Source: Antedon mediterranea
Taxonomy: Eukaryota; Echinodermata; Crinoidea; Comatulida; Antedonidae
Reading direction: 5' to 3'
DNA: 64,000 nt
NCBI RefSeq assembly: GCF_964355755.1
Contig: NC_092676.1
Span: 12,012,288-12,076,287 of the forward strand
Shown here: piece by piece, positions 46,240 to 59,892 of the stretch
Numbering within the stretch: position 1 is the first letter of the stretch
Layout: each line of letters starts with the position of its first letter
Translations under genes and position numbers: made by a program
Notes under the pieces: generated by a model
Seen by the model: only the letters and a program-made list of their open reading frames with translations
What the model was told of the DNA's origin: nothing
The model's database searches: none

Positions 46240-47389
46240 CTAGATTTGAACTCGTCACTACGGACGAGTTAGGTTATCCGCAGTGCAAAAGCCACGTGCA
46301 CGTCATACGTTAGAATAGTGCGCGCAAAAAAATAAAACGATTATGGCATTGAAAAATGTTAGTGCGCTCTCTATGTTGCGTCGCGTCTAAGTATATACGG
46401 TATAACACTATATACTGTATACGTACTACATACAGTGCAGAATAGGTGAAAATAAGTGACCAAAGTTATTGACGCATTTGAACATGATGACGTCATCACA
46501 ATTTTTAAAATGGTGGATCATGCGAAAGGTAATTGATTGATCTAGACAATATAAAAAAATTGAGTGAAATGGAATAAGGATAAGTAGAGATGCGCTCTAT
46601 TAAATTGACGAGCTATGACGAAAGAGAAAAAAATCCTATATTTTATATTCGGGTGGCCATACGATGACGTCACAATGTCTGGTTAGCCATATCAATGCAT
46701 GATTCGAGAAAAACAACTCATCTACTTCCAGAATCTGAAATTTTAAATATTTTCACCTCGGAGTTTCGAATCTATGACTGTTTTAAAAAAGGCATAATTT
46801 TGACGAATTTTTGAACTTTTTCTTCAAAAACGCGCGCAAACTGTTCAATTCTACGTGCTCGTATGACGTGATTTTAAGTCGAAATTGATTGAAAATTGGT
46901 AAATGTACTAGAAAAGGCTGAAAAAACAAAAATCAAGCAAAAAAAAGATGTTTTTGCGCTACGTGCGCACGCGCGCGTAAAAAATATGCGCACGCGTGGG
47001 AATTTTTGAAATGCTCAAAATGACATGAAACGCGTAGAAAGTTGATTAGAAATGAATTTTTCGCAATTTGAAATTTTAAACGCGCGTGCGCGCGTAACTT
47101 TATGTCAAACATGCCTTTTTTAATCCATAGAAAGTTTGCCCTTGATATGACTTAAATGTTCACTAAGTGTCATTACAAAATGACTTTTGCTTTTTAGTCT
47201 ATGTTAAATACGCGAAATTCATAAAATCGCGCGTAGCTTACGCTGCGCGACTCTAAAGTAAAAAAACGAGCTGTCCTGCACTTCTACACATAGAGGTAAA
47301 TCTTCTGACAAAGTTATACGATGTAATGTTGATCAGAATTTGAGATACACGTGACACAAAATTTTGGGAAAGAAAGAAGAATAACATAG

Positions 47390-47429
<40 letters not shown>

Positions 47430-47473
47430 TCCTGACAATAACAAGGGGTTATCCGCCAAGTGCGGATAACCAA
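46240..47473 (-). mobile_element. Helitron-like array unit 4
   Basis: Complete unit with hairpin module. Marker AATAGTGCGCGCAAAAAAAT links it to units 10 and 18. TGACGTCA sites are at 46488-46495 and 46665-46672, a CACGTG is at 46293-46298, and alternating CG-rich tracts lie at 46960-46979 and 47080-47096. Confidence 0.87.
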
Positions 47474-48618
47474 CTAGATTTGAACTCGTCACTACGGACG
47501 AGTTAGGTTATCCGCAGCGCAAAATCCACGTGCACGTCGTACGTTAGAATATTGCGCGCAGATAAACGATGATGCCATTGAAACAATTTTAGTTTTCTCT
47601 CTATTTTGCGTCACGTCTAAGTATATACGGTATACACTATATTATACTCTATACGTACTACATACAGTGCAGAATAGGTGAAAGTTAGTGACCAAAGTTA
47701 TTGACGCTTTTGGACATGATGACGTCATCACAATTTTTAAACTAATGAATCATGCGAAAGATAATTGATTGACTTAGACAATATAAAGAAATGGAGGGCA
47801 ATGGAATACGGATAAGTGGAGATGCGCTCTATTAAATGTGATGAGCTATACGAAAGAGAAAAAAATCCTATATTTTATATTTGAGTGGCCATACGATGAC
47901 GTCACAATGTACAGTTAGCTATATTGATGCATGATTCGATATCTACAACTCATCTACTTCCACAATATGTAATTTAAAAAAAGTTCACCACGTAGTTTAG
48001 AATCTATGACTTTTTAAAAAAAGGCATAATTTTCACAAATTTTTGAACTTTTCATCAAAAACGCGCGCAAATTGTTCAATTCTACGTGCTCGTATGACGT
48101 GATTTTAAGTCAAAATCCATTGAAAATTGGTAAATTTACTAGAAAAGGCTGAAAAAACAAAAATTAAGCAAAAAAAATATGTTTTTGCGCTAAATGCGCA
48201 CGCGCGCGTAAAAAAATTGCGCACGCGTGGGAATTTTTGAAATGCTCAAAATGACCTGAAACGCGTAGAAAGTTGATTAGAAATTGATTTTACGCATTTT
48301 GAAATTTTAAACGCGCGGGCGCGCATAACTTTCTGTCAAACATGCAATTTTTAATCCATAGAAAGTTGGAGAATATTATGACTTAAATTTTCACCAAGTT
48401 TCAATACAAAATGACTTTTAGTTTTTATTCAAAGATCAATCATTGAAATTCATAAAATCGCGCGTAACTTACGCTGCGCGACTCGAAATTCGAAAAAAAA
48501 AATGTCATGCACATCTACATCTACAGGCCAATCTTATAACAAAGAATATAGAATCATATGTTGGCTAGAATTAGAGATACGCTGCGAACAAAATTCGTGG
48601 AAAGAAAGAAGAATAAAG

Positions 48619-48660
<42 letters not shown>

Positions 48661-48704
48661 TCCTGACAATAACAAGGGGTTATCCGCCAAGTGCGGATAA
48701 CCAA
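47474..48704 (-). mobile_element. Helitron-like array unit 5
   Basis: Complete unit. The A run before the hairpin module is the longest in the array (about 40 bp near 48620). Confidence 0.85.
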
Positions 48705-49924
48705 CTAGATTTGAACTCGTCACTACGGACGAGTTAGGTTATCCGCCTCGCAAAACCCACGCGCATGACACCTAAGTTAGACTATTGCGCGCAGAAAAAC
48801 GATTATGCCATTTAAAAAATGTTAGTGAGCCCTCTATTTTGTGTCGCGTCTAAGTGTGTACGGTATACACTATATACTGTATACGTACTACATACAGTGC
48901 AGAATAGGTGAAAATAAGTGACCAAAGTTATTGACGCATTTGAACATGATGACGTCATCACAATTTTAAAAATGGTGAATCATGCGAAAGATAATTGATT
49001 GATCTAGACAATATAAAAAAATTGAGTGAAATGGAATACGGATAAGTGGAGATGCGCTCTATTAAATTTGACGAGCTATGACGAAAGAGAAAAAAATCCT
49101 ATATTTTATATTCGGGTGGCCATACGATGACGTAACAATGTCCGGTTAGCCATATCAATGCATGATTCAAGAAAAACAACTCATCTACTTCCAGAATATG
49201 TAATTTTAAAAAAGTTCACCACGTAGTTTAGAAGTTATGACTGTTTAAAAAAAGGTCTAATTTTGACGATTTTTTGAAGTTTTTCATCAAAAACACGCGC
49301 AAATTATCCAATTCTACGTGCTCGTGTGACGTGATTATAAGTCGAAATTGATTGAAAATTTATAAATTTACTAGAAATGGCTGAAAAAATAAAAATCAAG
49401 CAAAAAAAAGATGTTTTTGCGCTACGTGCGCACGCGCGCGTAAAAAATTTGCGCACGCGTGGGAATTTTTGAAATGCTCAAAATGACATGAAACGCATAG
49501 AAAGTTGATTAGAAATTGATTTAACATATTTTGAAATTTTAAACGCGCGTGCGCGCGTAACTTTTTAAAACCATGCCATTTTTAATCCATAGAAAGTTAG
49601 CGCATGATATGACTTAAATTTTCACCAAGTTTCAATACAAAATGACTTTTGGTTTTTAATCTATGATCAATCATTGAAATTCATAAAATCGCGCGTAACT
49701 TACGCTGCGCGACTCGAAAATCAAAAAACAAAGTTTCTTGCACATCTACAGATATAGGTCAATCTTATGACAAAGTTATACAAACATTTGTTAGCCAGAA
49801 TTAGAGATATGCTTGCAACAAAATTCGTGGAAAGAAAGAAGAAAAAAGAAAAAAAAGAAAAAAAATAAAAAAAAAAAAGATCCTGACAATAACAAGGGGT
49901 TATCCGCCAAGTGCGGATAACCAA
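48705..49924 (-). mobile_element. Helitron-like array unit 6
   Basis: Complete unit with the CACGCGCATGACACC variant. One of its two TGACGTCA sites is changed to TGACGTAA. Confidence 0.85.
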
Positions 49925-51093
49925 CTAGATTTGAACTCGTCACTACGGACGAGTTAGGTTATCCGCAGAGCAAACGCCACGCGCACGTCATACGTTAGAA
50001 TATTGCGCAGAGAAAACCATTATGCCATTGAAAAAATGTTAGTGCGCTCTCTATTTTACGTCACGTCTAAGTATACACAGTATACACTATATATTGTATA
50101 CGTACTACATACAGTGAAGAATATGTGAAAATAAATGGCCCAAGTTATTGACGCTTTTGGACATGATGACGTCATCACAATTTTAAAAACGGTATATCAT
50201 GCGAAAGATAATTGATTGGCATAGACAATATAAAAAAATGGGGGGAAATGGAATTCGGATAAGTGGAGATGCGCTCTATTAAATGTGATGAGCTATGACG
50301 AAAGAGACAAAAATCCTATATTTTATATTTGAGTGGCCATACGATGACGTCACTATGCCCTGTTAGCCATATCGATGCATGATTCGATATCTACAACTCA
50401 TCATCTTCCAGAATGTGTAATTTAAAAGAAGTTCACCTCGTAGTTTACAATCTATGACTGTTTTAAAAAAGGCATAATTTTGACGAATTTTTCAACTTTT
50501 TCTTCAAAAACGCGCGCAAATTGTTCAATTCTACGTGCTCGTATGACGTGATTTTAAGTCGAAATTGATTGAAAATTGGTAACTTTACTAGAAAAGGCTG
50601 AAAAAACAAAAATCAAGCAAAAAAAACATGTTTTTGCGCTACGTGCGCACGCGCGCATAAAAAAAATGCGCACGCGTGGGAATTTTTGAAATGCTCAAAA
50701 TGCTCTGAAACGCGTAGAAAGTTGATTAGAAATGGATATTTCGCAATTTAAAATTTTAAACGCGCGTGCGCGCGTAACTTTATGTAAAACATGCCATTTT
50801 TAATCCATAGAAAGTTTGCCCTTGATATGACTTAAATGTTCACCAAGTGTCATTACAAAATGACTTTTGCTTTTTAATCTATGATCAATCATTGAAATTC
50901 ATAAAATCGCGCGTAACTTACGCTGCGCGACTCTAAAGTTAAAAAACGAAACGTCCTGCACATCTACAGCTAGAGGTCAATCTTATGACAAAGTTACACA
51001 ATCTTATATTCGCCAGAATTAGAGATACGCTGCGAACAAAATTCCGGGAAAGAAAGAAGAATAAGATAGAAAAAAAAAAAAAAGAAAAAAAAA
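49925..51093 (-). mobile_element. Helitron-like array unit 7 (5'-truncated)
   Basis: No hairpin module; an A run joins CTAG. The TATACACAGTATACACTA variant links it to unit 16. Confidence 0.85.
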
Positions 51094-52239
51094 CTAGATT
51101 TGAACTCGTCACTACGGACGAGTTAGGTTATCCGCAGTCCTATAGCCACGTGCACGTCATACGTTGGAATATTGCGCGCAGAAAAACGATTATGCCATTG
51201 AAAAAATGTGAGTGCGCTCTCTATTTTGTGTCACGTCAAGTGTATACGGTATACACTATATATCGTATACGTACTACATACAGTTCAGAAAAGGTGAAAA
51301 TAAGTGACCAAAGTTATTGACGCTTTTGCACATGATGACGTCATAACAATTTTTAAAATGGTGAATCATGCGAAAGATAATTGATTGACATAGACAATAT
51401 AAAGAAATTGAGGGCAATGGAATACGGATAAGTGGAGATGCGCTCTATTAAATGTGATGAGCTATACGAAAGAGAAAAAAATCCTATATTTTATATTCGA
51501 GTGGCCATACGATGACGTCACAATGTCCTGATAGCCATATTGATACATGATTCGATATCTACAACTCATCTACTACCAGAATATGTAATTATAAAAAAGT
51601 TTACCACGTAGTTTAGAATCTATGACTGTTTAAAAAAAGGCATAATTTTGACAAATTTTTGGACTTTTTCATCAAAATTGCGCGCAAATTGTTTAATTCT
51701 ACGTGCTCGTATGACGAGATTTTAAGGCAAAATTGATTGAAAATTGGTAAATATATTATAAAAGACAGAAAAAACAAAAATCAAGCAAAAAAAAGATGTT
51801 TTTGCGCTACGTGCGCACGCGCGCGTAAAAAAATTGCGCAAGCGTGGGAATTTTTGAAATGCTCAAAATGATATGAAACGCGTAGAAAATTGATTAGAAG
51901 TTGATTTTTTGCATTTTAAAATTTTAAACGCGCGTGCGCGCGTAACTTTCTTTGAAACATGCAATTTTTAATCCATAGAAAGTTTGCGCTTGATATGACT
52001 TAAATTTTCACAAAGTTTCAATACAAAATAACTTTCGGTTTTTAATCTATGATCAATCATTTAAATTCATAAAATCGCGCGTAACTTACGCTGCGCAACT
52101 CAAAATTCATAAAAAAAAGTTTCTTGCACATCTACAGCAACAGGGCAATCTTTTGACAAAGTTATACAATCATATGTTGGCCAGAGTTAGAGATACGCTG
52201 CGAACAAAATTCGTGGAAAGAAAGAAGAACATAGAAAAA
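51094..52239 (-). mobile_element. Helitron-like array unit 8 (5'-truncated)
   Basis: Near twin of unit 1 through much of its length, seven units away. No hairpin module. Confidence 0.85.
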
Positions 52240-53871
52240 CTAGATTTGAACTCGTCACTTTGACGAGTTCGGGTTATCCGCGCAAAGGCAACATGCACAT
52301 ACTTTAAACTATATGAACTTCGACAAATATTATGCCATCCTATGACATGAATTAAACGTGTTTACAGTGCTGAATTGTACCTATTATGTAGCATACAGCA
52401 TGTTATAGAATACACTGTTATATGTTATATACAGTGTAGTATAGAGGAAATTACAAGACCATCTTTTAAATCCAATTATTAACACGATGATGTCATCAAA
52501 TTGACATATAAAGATAACTATTTTAGAAGATAATTATCTAAATAATTACATTAATACAAATTTGAAGAATTTTGGGCACGTAAAAGTGACATGCGCTCTC
52601 GTTTAAACGCAATGAACTTTTACGCAAAGGATGAAAATACGACTTTTTTTATTCAACTGGCCATATGATGACGTCACAACATCTGGTTGGCAAAATATTT
52701 ACATGAATTCGTATCTACAATTCAATGACTTCCAGAAAACGTTTAAATCATGATTATCACTTTTTATTCTGACGAGATATAACAGATTAAAATTTACTGT
52801 AAAGATGAAAATAAGTGACCCACGTTGTTTACATTTTTAGACATGATGAGGTCATAAAAATTTAAATATTTTAACTCCTACGAAAGATAGTTGATTGACG
52901 TAGACAATATTGAAATCTCGGGGGAAATGGAATACGCATAAGCGAGATGCGCTCTGTTGAATGTGATGAGCAATAACGAAAGAGACAAAAATCCTATATT
53001 TTATATTCGAGTGGCCATACGATGACGTCACAATATCCGGTTAGCCATATTAATGCATGATTTGATATCTGCAACTCATCTACTACCAGAATATGTAATT
53101 ATAAAAAAGTTCACCACGTAGTTTAGAATCTATGACTGTTTAAAAAAAGGCATAATTTTGACAAATTTTTGAACTTTTTCATCAAAATTGCGTGCAAATT
53201 GTTTAATTCTACGTCCTCGTATGACGTGATTTTAGGTCGGAATTGATAGAAAATTGGTAAATTTACTAGAAAAGGCTGAAAAAACAAAAATCAAGCAAAA
53301 AAAAGATTTTTTTTCGCTACGTGCGCACGCGCGCATAAAAAAATTGCGCACGCGTGGGAATTTTTGAAATGCTCAAAATGACATGAAACGCGTAGAAAGT
53401 TGATTAGAAGTTGATTATTCGCATTTTGAAATTTTGAACGCGCGTGCACGCGTAACTTTATGTAAAACATGCCATTTTTAATCCACAGAAAGTTTGCGCA
53501 TGATATAACTTAAATTTTCACAAAGTTTCAATACAAAATGACTTTTGGTTTTTAATCTATGATCAATCATTGAAATTCATAAAATCGCGCGTAACTTACG
53601 CTGCGCAACTCAAAATTCATAAAGAAAAGTTTCTTGCACATCTACAGCTAGAGGGCAATCTTTTGACAAAGTTACACAATTTTATGTTAACCCGAATTAG
53701 AGATATGCCACCAACAAAATTCGGGGAAAGAAAGAAGAATAACATAGAAAAAAAAAAAAAAGATCCTGACAATAACAAGGGGTTATCCGCCAAGTGCGGA
53801 TAACCAAAAAGAAAAAAAAAAAAAAGATCCTGACAATAACAAGGGGTTATCCGCCAAGAGCGGATAACCAA
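52240..53871 (-). mobile_element. Helitron-like array unit 9, chimeric and over-long
   Basis: The first ~570 bp is a diverged subfamily that keeps CTAGATTTGAAC, the terminal hairpin and a TGACGTCA. It runs past the usual middle, then jumps back at GAAAATAAGTGACC (about 52810) into canonical sequence, so part of the unit is present twice in diverged form. The right end carries two hairpin modules (53759-53806, 53825-53871). Confidence 0.8.
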
Positions 53872-55021
53872 CTAGATTTGAACTCGTCACTACGGACGAG
53901 TTAGGTTATCCGCAGTGCAAAAGCCACGTGCACGTCATACGTTAGAATAGTGCGCGCAAAAAAATAAAACGATTATGGCATTGAAAAATGTTAGTGCGCT
54001 CTCTATGTTGCGTCGCGTCTAAGTATATACGGTATAACACTATATACTGTATACGTACTACATACAGTGCAGAATAGGTGAAAATAAGTGACCAAAGTTA
54101 TTGACGCATTTGAATATGATGACGTCATCACAATTTTTAAAATGGTGGATCATGCGAAAGGTAATTGATTGATCTAGACAATATAAAAAAATTGAGTGAA
54201 ATGGAATAAGGATAAGTAGAGATGCGCTCTATTAAATTGACGAGCTATGACGAAAGAGAAAAAAATCCTATATTTTATATTCGGGTGGCCATACGATGAC
54301 GTCACAATGTCTGGTTAGCCATATCAATGCATGATTCGAGAAAAACAACTCATCTACTTCCAGAATCTGAAATTTTAAATATTTTCACCTCGGAGTTTAG
54401 AATCTATGACTGTTTTAAAAAAGGCATAATTTTGACGAATTTTTGAACTTTTTCTTCAAAAACGCGCGCAAATTGTTCAATTCTACGTGCTCGTATGACG
54501 TGATTTTAAGTCGAAATTGATTGAAAATTGGTAAATGTACTAGAAAAGGCTGAAAAAACAAAAATCAAGCAAAAAAAAGATGTTTTTGCGCTACGTGCGC
54601 ACGCGCGCGTAAAAAAATTGCGCACGTGTGGGAATTTTTGAAATGCTCAAAATGACATGAAACGCATAGAAAGTTGATTAGAAATTGATTTTTCGCATTT
54701 TGAAATTTCAAACGCGCGTGCGCGCGTAACTTTTTGTGAAACATGCCATTTTTAATCCATAGAAAGTTTGCGCATGATCTCACTTAAATTTTCACAAAGT
54801 TTCAATACAAAACAACTTTTAGTTTTTATTCTATGATCAATCATTGAAATTCATAAAATCGCGCGTAACTTACGCTGCGCAACTCCAAAATCGTCCAAAA
54901 GCTTGGCTGCACATCTACAGCTATAGGTCAACCTTATGACAAAGTTATACAATCTTATGTTGGCCACAAGATAGAGATGTGCTGCGAACAAAATTCGGGG
55001 AAAGAAAGAAGAATAACATAG

Positions 55022-55055
<34 letters not shown>

Positions 55056-55221
55056 TCCTGACAATAACAAGGGGTTATCCGCCAAGTGCGGATAACCAAA
55101 AAAAAAAAAAAAAAGAAAAAAAAAAAGATCCTGACAATAACAAGAGGTTATCCGCCAAGTGCGGATAACCAAAAAGATCCTGACAATAACAAGAGGTTAT
55201 CCGCCAAGTGCGGATAACCAA
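53872..55221 (-). mobile_element. Helitron-like array unit 10, triple terminal module
   Basis: Very close to unit 4. The terminal module (GATCCTGACAATAACAAG plus hairpin) occurs three times at about 55053-55220, separated by A runs or AAAAA. Confidence 0.85.
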
Positions 55222-56373
55222 CTAGATTTGAACTCGTCACTACGGACGAGTTAGGTTATCCGCAGTCCTATAGCCACGTGCACGTCATACGTTGGAATAT
55301 TGCGCGCAGAAAAACGATTATGCCATTGAAAAAATGTGAGTGCGCTCTCTATTTTTCGTCACGTCTGAGTATATACGGTATACACTACATACTGTATACG
55401 TACTACATACAGTGCAGAATAGGTGAAAATAAGTGACCAAAGTTATTGACGCTTTTGAACATGATGACGTCATTACAATTTTGAAAATGGTGAATCGTGC
55501 GAAAGGTAATTGATAGACCTAGACAACATAAAAAAATGGGGGGAAATGGAATACAAATAAGTGGAGATGCGCTATATTAAATGTGACGAGCTACGAGGAA
55601 AGAGACAAAAATCCTATATTTTATATTCGAGTGGCCATACGATGACGTCAGAATGTCCGGTTAGCCATATTGATGCATTATTTGATATCTGCAACTCATC
55701 TACTACCAGAATATGTAATTATAAAAAAGTTCACCACGTAGTTTAGAATCTATGACTGTTTAAAAAAAGACATAATTTTGACAAATTTTTGAACTTTTTC
55801 ATCAAAAATGCGCGTAAATTGTTTAATTCTACGTGCTCGTATGACGTGATTTTAAGTCGAAATTGTTTGAAAGCTGGTAAATTTTCTAAAAAAGACAGGA
55901 AAAACAAAAATCAATCAAAAAAATGATGTTTTTGCGCTACGTGCGCACGTGCGCGTAAAAAATTGCGCACGCGTGGGAATTTTTGAAATGCTCAAAATGA
56001 CATGAAACGCGTAGAAAGTTGATTAGATATTAATTTTTCGCATTTTGAAATTTTAAATACGCGTGCGCGCGTAACTTTTTATGAAACATGCCATTTTTAA
56101 TCCATAGTAACTTTGCGCATTATATGACTTAAATGTTCACCAAGTTTCAATACAAAACGACTTTTAGTTTTTATTCTATGATCAATCATTGAAATTCACA
56201 AAATCGCGCGTAACTTACGCTGCGCGACTTGAAATTTAAAAAAAAAAGTTTCTTGCACATCTACAGCTACAGGGCAATCTTTTGACAAAGTTATACAATC
56301 ATATGTTGGCCAGAATTAGAGATACGCTGCGCACAAAAAATGGGGGAGAAGGATGTAAGGAAAGAAATAAATA
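55222..56373 (-). mobile_element. Helitron-like array unit 11 (5'-truncated, mosaic)
   Basis: The left part has the CAGTCCTATAGCC variant of unit 8; the rest follows the unit 2/17 type. It ends AAATAAATA before CTAG, without a hairpin module. Confidence 0.83.
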
Positions 56374-57525
56374 CTAGATTTGAACTCGTCACTACGGACG
56401 AGTTAGGTTATCCGCAGCGCAAAAGCCACGTGCACGTCATACGTTAGAATATTGCGCGCAGAAAAACGATTATGCCATTGAAAAAATGTTAGTGCGCTTT
56501 CTATTTTGCGTCACGTCAAAGTATATAATGGTTTACACTATACTGTATACGTACAACATACAGTTCAGAATAGGTGAAAATAAGTGACCAAAGTTAATGA
56601 CGCTTTTGACCATGATGACGTCATCACAATTTTAAAAATAGTAAATCATGTGAAAGATAATTGATTGACCTAGACAATATAAAGAAATGGTGGGAATGGA
56701 ATACGGATAAGTAGAGATGCGCTCTATTAAATATGATGCGCTATGACGAAAGAGACAAAAATCCTATATTTCATATTCGAGTGGCCATACGATGACGTTA
56801 CAATGTCCGGTTAGCCATATCGATGCATGATTCGATATCTACAACTCATCTACTTTCAGAATATGTAATTTAAAAAAACTTCACCACGTTTTTTAGAATC
56901 TATGACTGTTTAAAAAATGGCATAATTTTGACAAATTTTTGAATTTTTTCATCAAAAACGCAGGCAAATTGTCAAATTCTACGTGCTCGTGTGACGTGAT
57001 TTTAAGTGGAAATTGATTGAAATTTGGTAAATTTACTAGAAAAGGCTGAAAAAACAAAAATCAACCAAAAAATAGATGTTTTTGGGCTACGTGCGGACGC
57101 GCGCGTACAAAATTTGCGCACGCGTGGGAATTTTTTTAATGCTCAAAATGACATGAAACGCGTAGAAAAATGATTAGAAGTTGATTTTTCGCAATTTGAA
57201 ATTTTAAACGCGCGTGCGCGCGCAACTTTCTGTGCAACCTGCCTTTTTTAATCCATAGAAAGTTTGCGCTTGATATGACTTAAACTTTCACCAAGTTTCA
57301 ATACAAAATGACTTTTGGTTTTTAATCTATGATCAATCATTGAAATTAATAAAATCGGGCGTAACTTACGCTGCGCGACTCAAAATTCATAAAAAAAAAG
57401 TTTCTTGCACATCTACATCTACAGGGCAATCTTTTGACAAAGTTATACAATCATATGTTGGCCAGAATTAGAGATACGCTGCGAACAAAAACTGGGGGAG
57501 AAGGGTGTAAGGAAAGAAATAAATA
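56374..57525 (-). mobile_element. Helitron-like array unit 12 (5'-truncated)
   Basis: Same AAATAAATA end as unit 11. The GTATAC cluster is altered (ATAATGGTTTACAC) and the second CRE-like site is TGACGTTA. Confidence 0.85.
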
Positions 57526-58738
57526 CTAGATTTGAACTCGTCACTACGGACGAGTTAGGTTATCCGCGGCGCAAAAGCCACGCGCATGACACCTAAGTTA
57601 GAATATTGCACGCAGAAAAACGATTATACCATTGAAAAAATGTTAGTGAGCCCTCTATTTTGCGTCGCGTCTAAGTGTGCACGGTATACACTATATACTG
57701 TATACGTACTACATAAAGTGCAGAATAGGTGAAAATAAGTGACCAAAGTTGTTGACGATTTTGCAAATGATGACGTTATAACAGTATTAAAAATTGTTAA
57801 CCATGCGAAAGATAATTGATTGCCCTAGACAATATAAAAAAATTGAGGGAAATGGAATACGGATAAGTAGAGATGCGCTCTATTAAATGTGACCAGCTAT
57901 GACGAAAGAGAAAAAACTCCTATATTTTATATTCGAGTGGCCATACGATGACGTCATAATGCTTGGTTAGCCATATTAATGCATGATTCGATAAATACAA
58001 CTCATCTACTTCCAGAATATGTAATTTAAAAAAAGTTCACCGCGTAGTTTAGAATTTATGACTGTTTAAAAAAAGGCATAATTTTTACGAATTTCTGAAC
58101 TTTTTTTTTAAAATGCGCGCAAATTGTCAAATTCTAAGTGCTCGTATGAGGTGATATTAAGTCGAAATTGTATAAAAATTGGTAAAATTACTAGAAAAGA
58201 CTGGAAAAACAAAAATCAAGCAAAAAAAAATTGTTTTTGCACTACGTGCGCACGCGCGCGTAAAAAAGTGCGCATGCCTGGCAATTTTTGAAATGCTCAA
58301 AATGACATGAAACGCGTAGAAAGTTGATTAGAAGTTGATTTTTTGCATTTTGAAATTTTAAACGCGCGTGCGCACGTAACTTTTAGGGCAATCTGCCATT
58401 TTTAATCCATAGAAAGTTTGCGCTTGATATGACTTAAATTTTCACCAAGTTTCAATACAAAATGACTTTTGGTTTTTAATCTATGATCAATCATTGAAAT
58501 TCATAAAATTGCGCGTAACTTACGCTGCGCGACTCAAAATTCATAAAAAAAAGTTTCTTGCACATCTACAGCAGAAGGGCAATCTTTTGCCAAAGTTATA
58601 CAATCATATGTTTGCCAGAATTAGAGATAGGCTGCGAACAAAATTCGTGGAAAGAAAGAAGAATAAAGAAAAAAAAAAAAAAAAAAAAAAAAGATCCTTA
58701 CAATAACAAGGGGTTATCCGCCAAGTGCGGATAACCAA
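57526..58738 (-). mobile_element. Helitron-like array unit 13
   Basis: Complete unit with hairpin module, nearly identical to unit 15, two units away. Confidence 0.86.
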
Positions 58739-59892
58739 CTAGATTTGAACTCGTCACTACGGACGAGTTAGGTTATCCGCATCGCAAAAGCCACGCGCAC
58801 GCCACACGTCAGAATATTGCCTGCAGAAAAACGATTATGCCATTGAAAAAAAAATTAGTGCGCTCTCTATTTTGCGTCACGTATAAGTATATACGGTATA
58901 CGCTATATACTGTATAGGTACTACATACAGTGCAGAATAGGTGAAAATAAGTGACCAAAGTTACTGACGCTTTTGCACATGATGACGTCATAGAAATTTC
59001 AAAAAATGTGAATCATGCGAAAGATAATTGATTGACCTAGACAATATAAAAAAATGGAGGGAAATGGAATACGGATAAGTGGAGATGCGCTTTATTAAAT
59101 GTGACGAGCTATGACGAAAGAGAAAAAAATCCTATATTTTATATTCGAGTGGCCATACGATGACGTCATAATGTTCGGTTAGCCATATTAATGCATGATT
59201 CGATAAATACAACTCATCTACTTCCAGAATATGTAATTTAAAAAAAGTTCACCACGTAGTTTAGAATTTATTACTGTTTAAAAAAAGGCATAATTTTGAC
59301 GAATTTCTTAACTTTTTTTTCAAAAATTCGCGCAAATTTTCAAATTCTACGTGCTCGTATGACGTGATATTAAGTCGAAATTGTTTGAAAGCTGGTAAAT
59401 TTTCTAAAAAAGACAGGAAAAACAAAAATCAATCAAAAAAATGATGTTTTTGCGCTACGTGCGCACGTGCGCGTAAAAAAATTGCGCACGCGTGGGAATT
59501 TTTGAAATGCTCAAAATGACATGAAACGCGTAGAAAGTTGATTAGATATTAATTTTTCGCATTTTAAAATTTTAAATACGCGTGCGCGCGTAACTTTTTA
59601 TGAAACATGCCATTTTTAATCCATAGAAACTTTGCGCATTATATGACTTAAATTTTCACAAAGTTTCAATACAAAACGACTTTTAGTTTTTATTCTATGA
59701 TCAATCATTGAAATTCACAAAATCGCGCGTAACTTACGCTGCGCGACTCGAAATTTGAAAAAAAAAGTTTCTTGCACATCTACAGCTACAGGGCAATCTT
59801 TTGACAAAGTTATACAATCATATGTTGGCCAGAATTAGAGATAGGCTGCGCACAAAAAATGGGGGAGAAGGATGTAAGGAAAGAAATAAATA
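58739..59892 (-). mobile_element. Helitron-like array unit 14 (5'-truncated, mosaic)
   Basis: The left half resembles unit 13-type sequence (GATAAATACAACTC). From about 59385 it follows unit 11 (AAAGCTGGTAAATTTTC) to an AAATAAATA end without a hairpin module. Confidence 0.83.
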
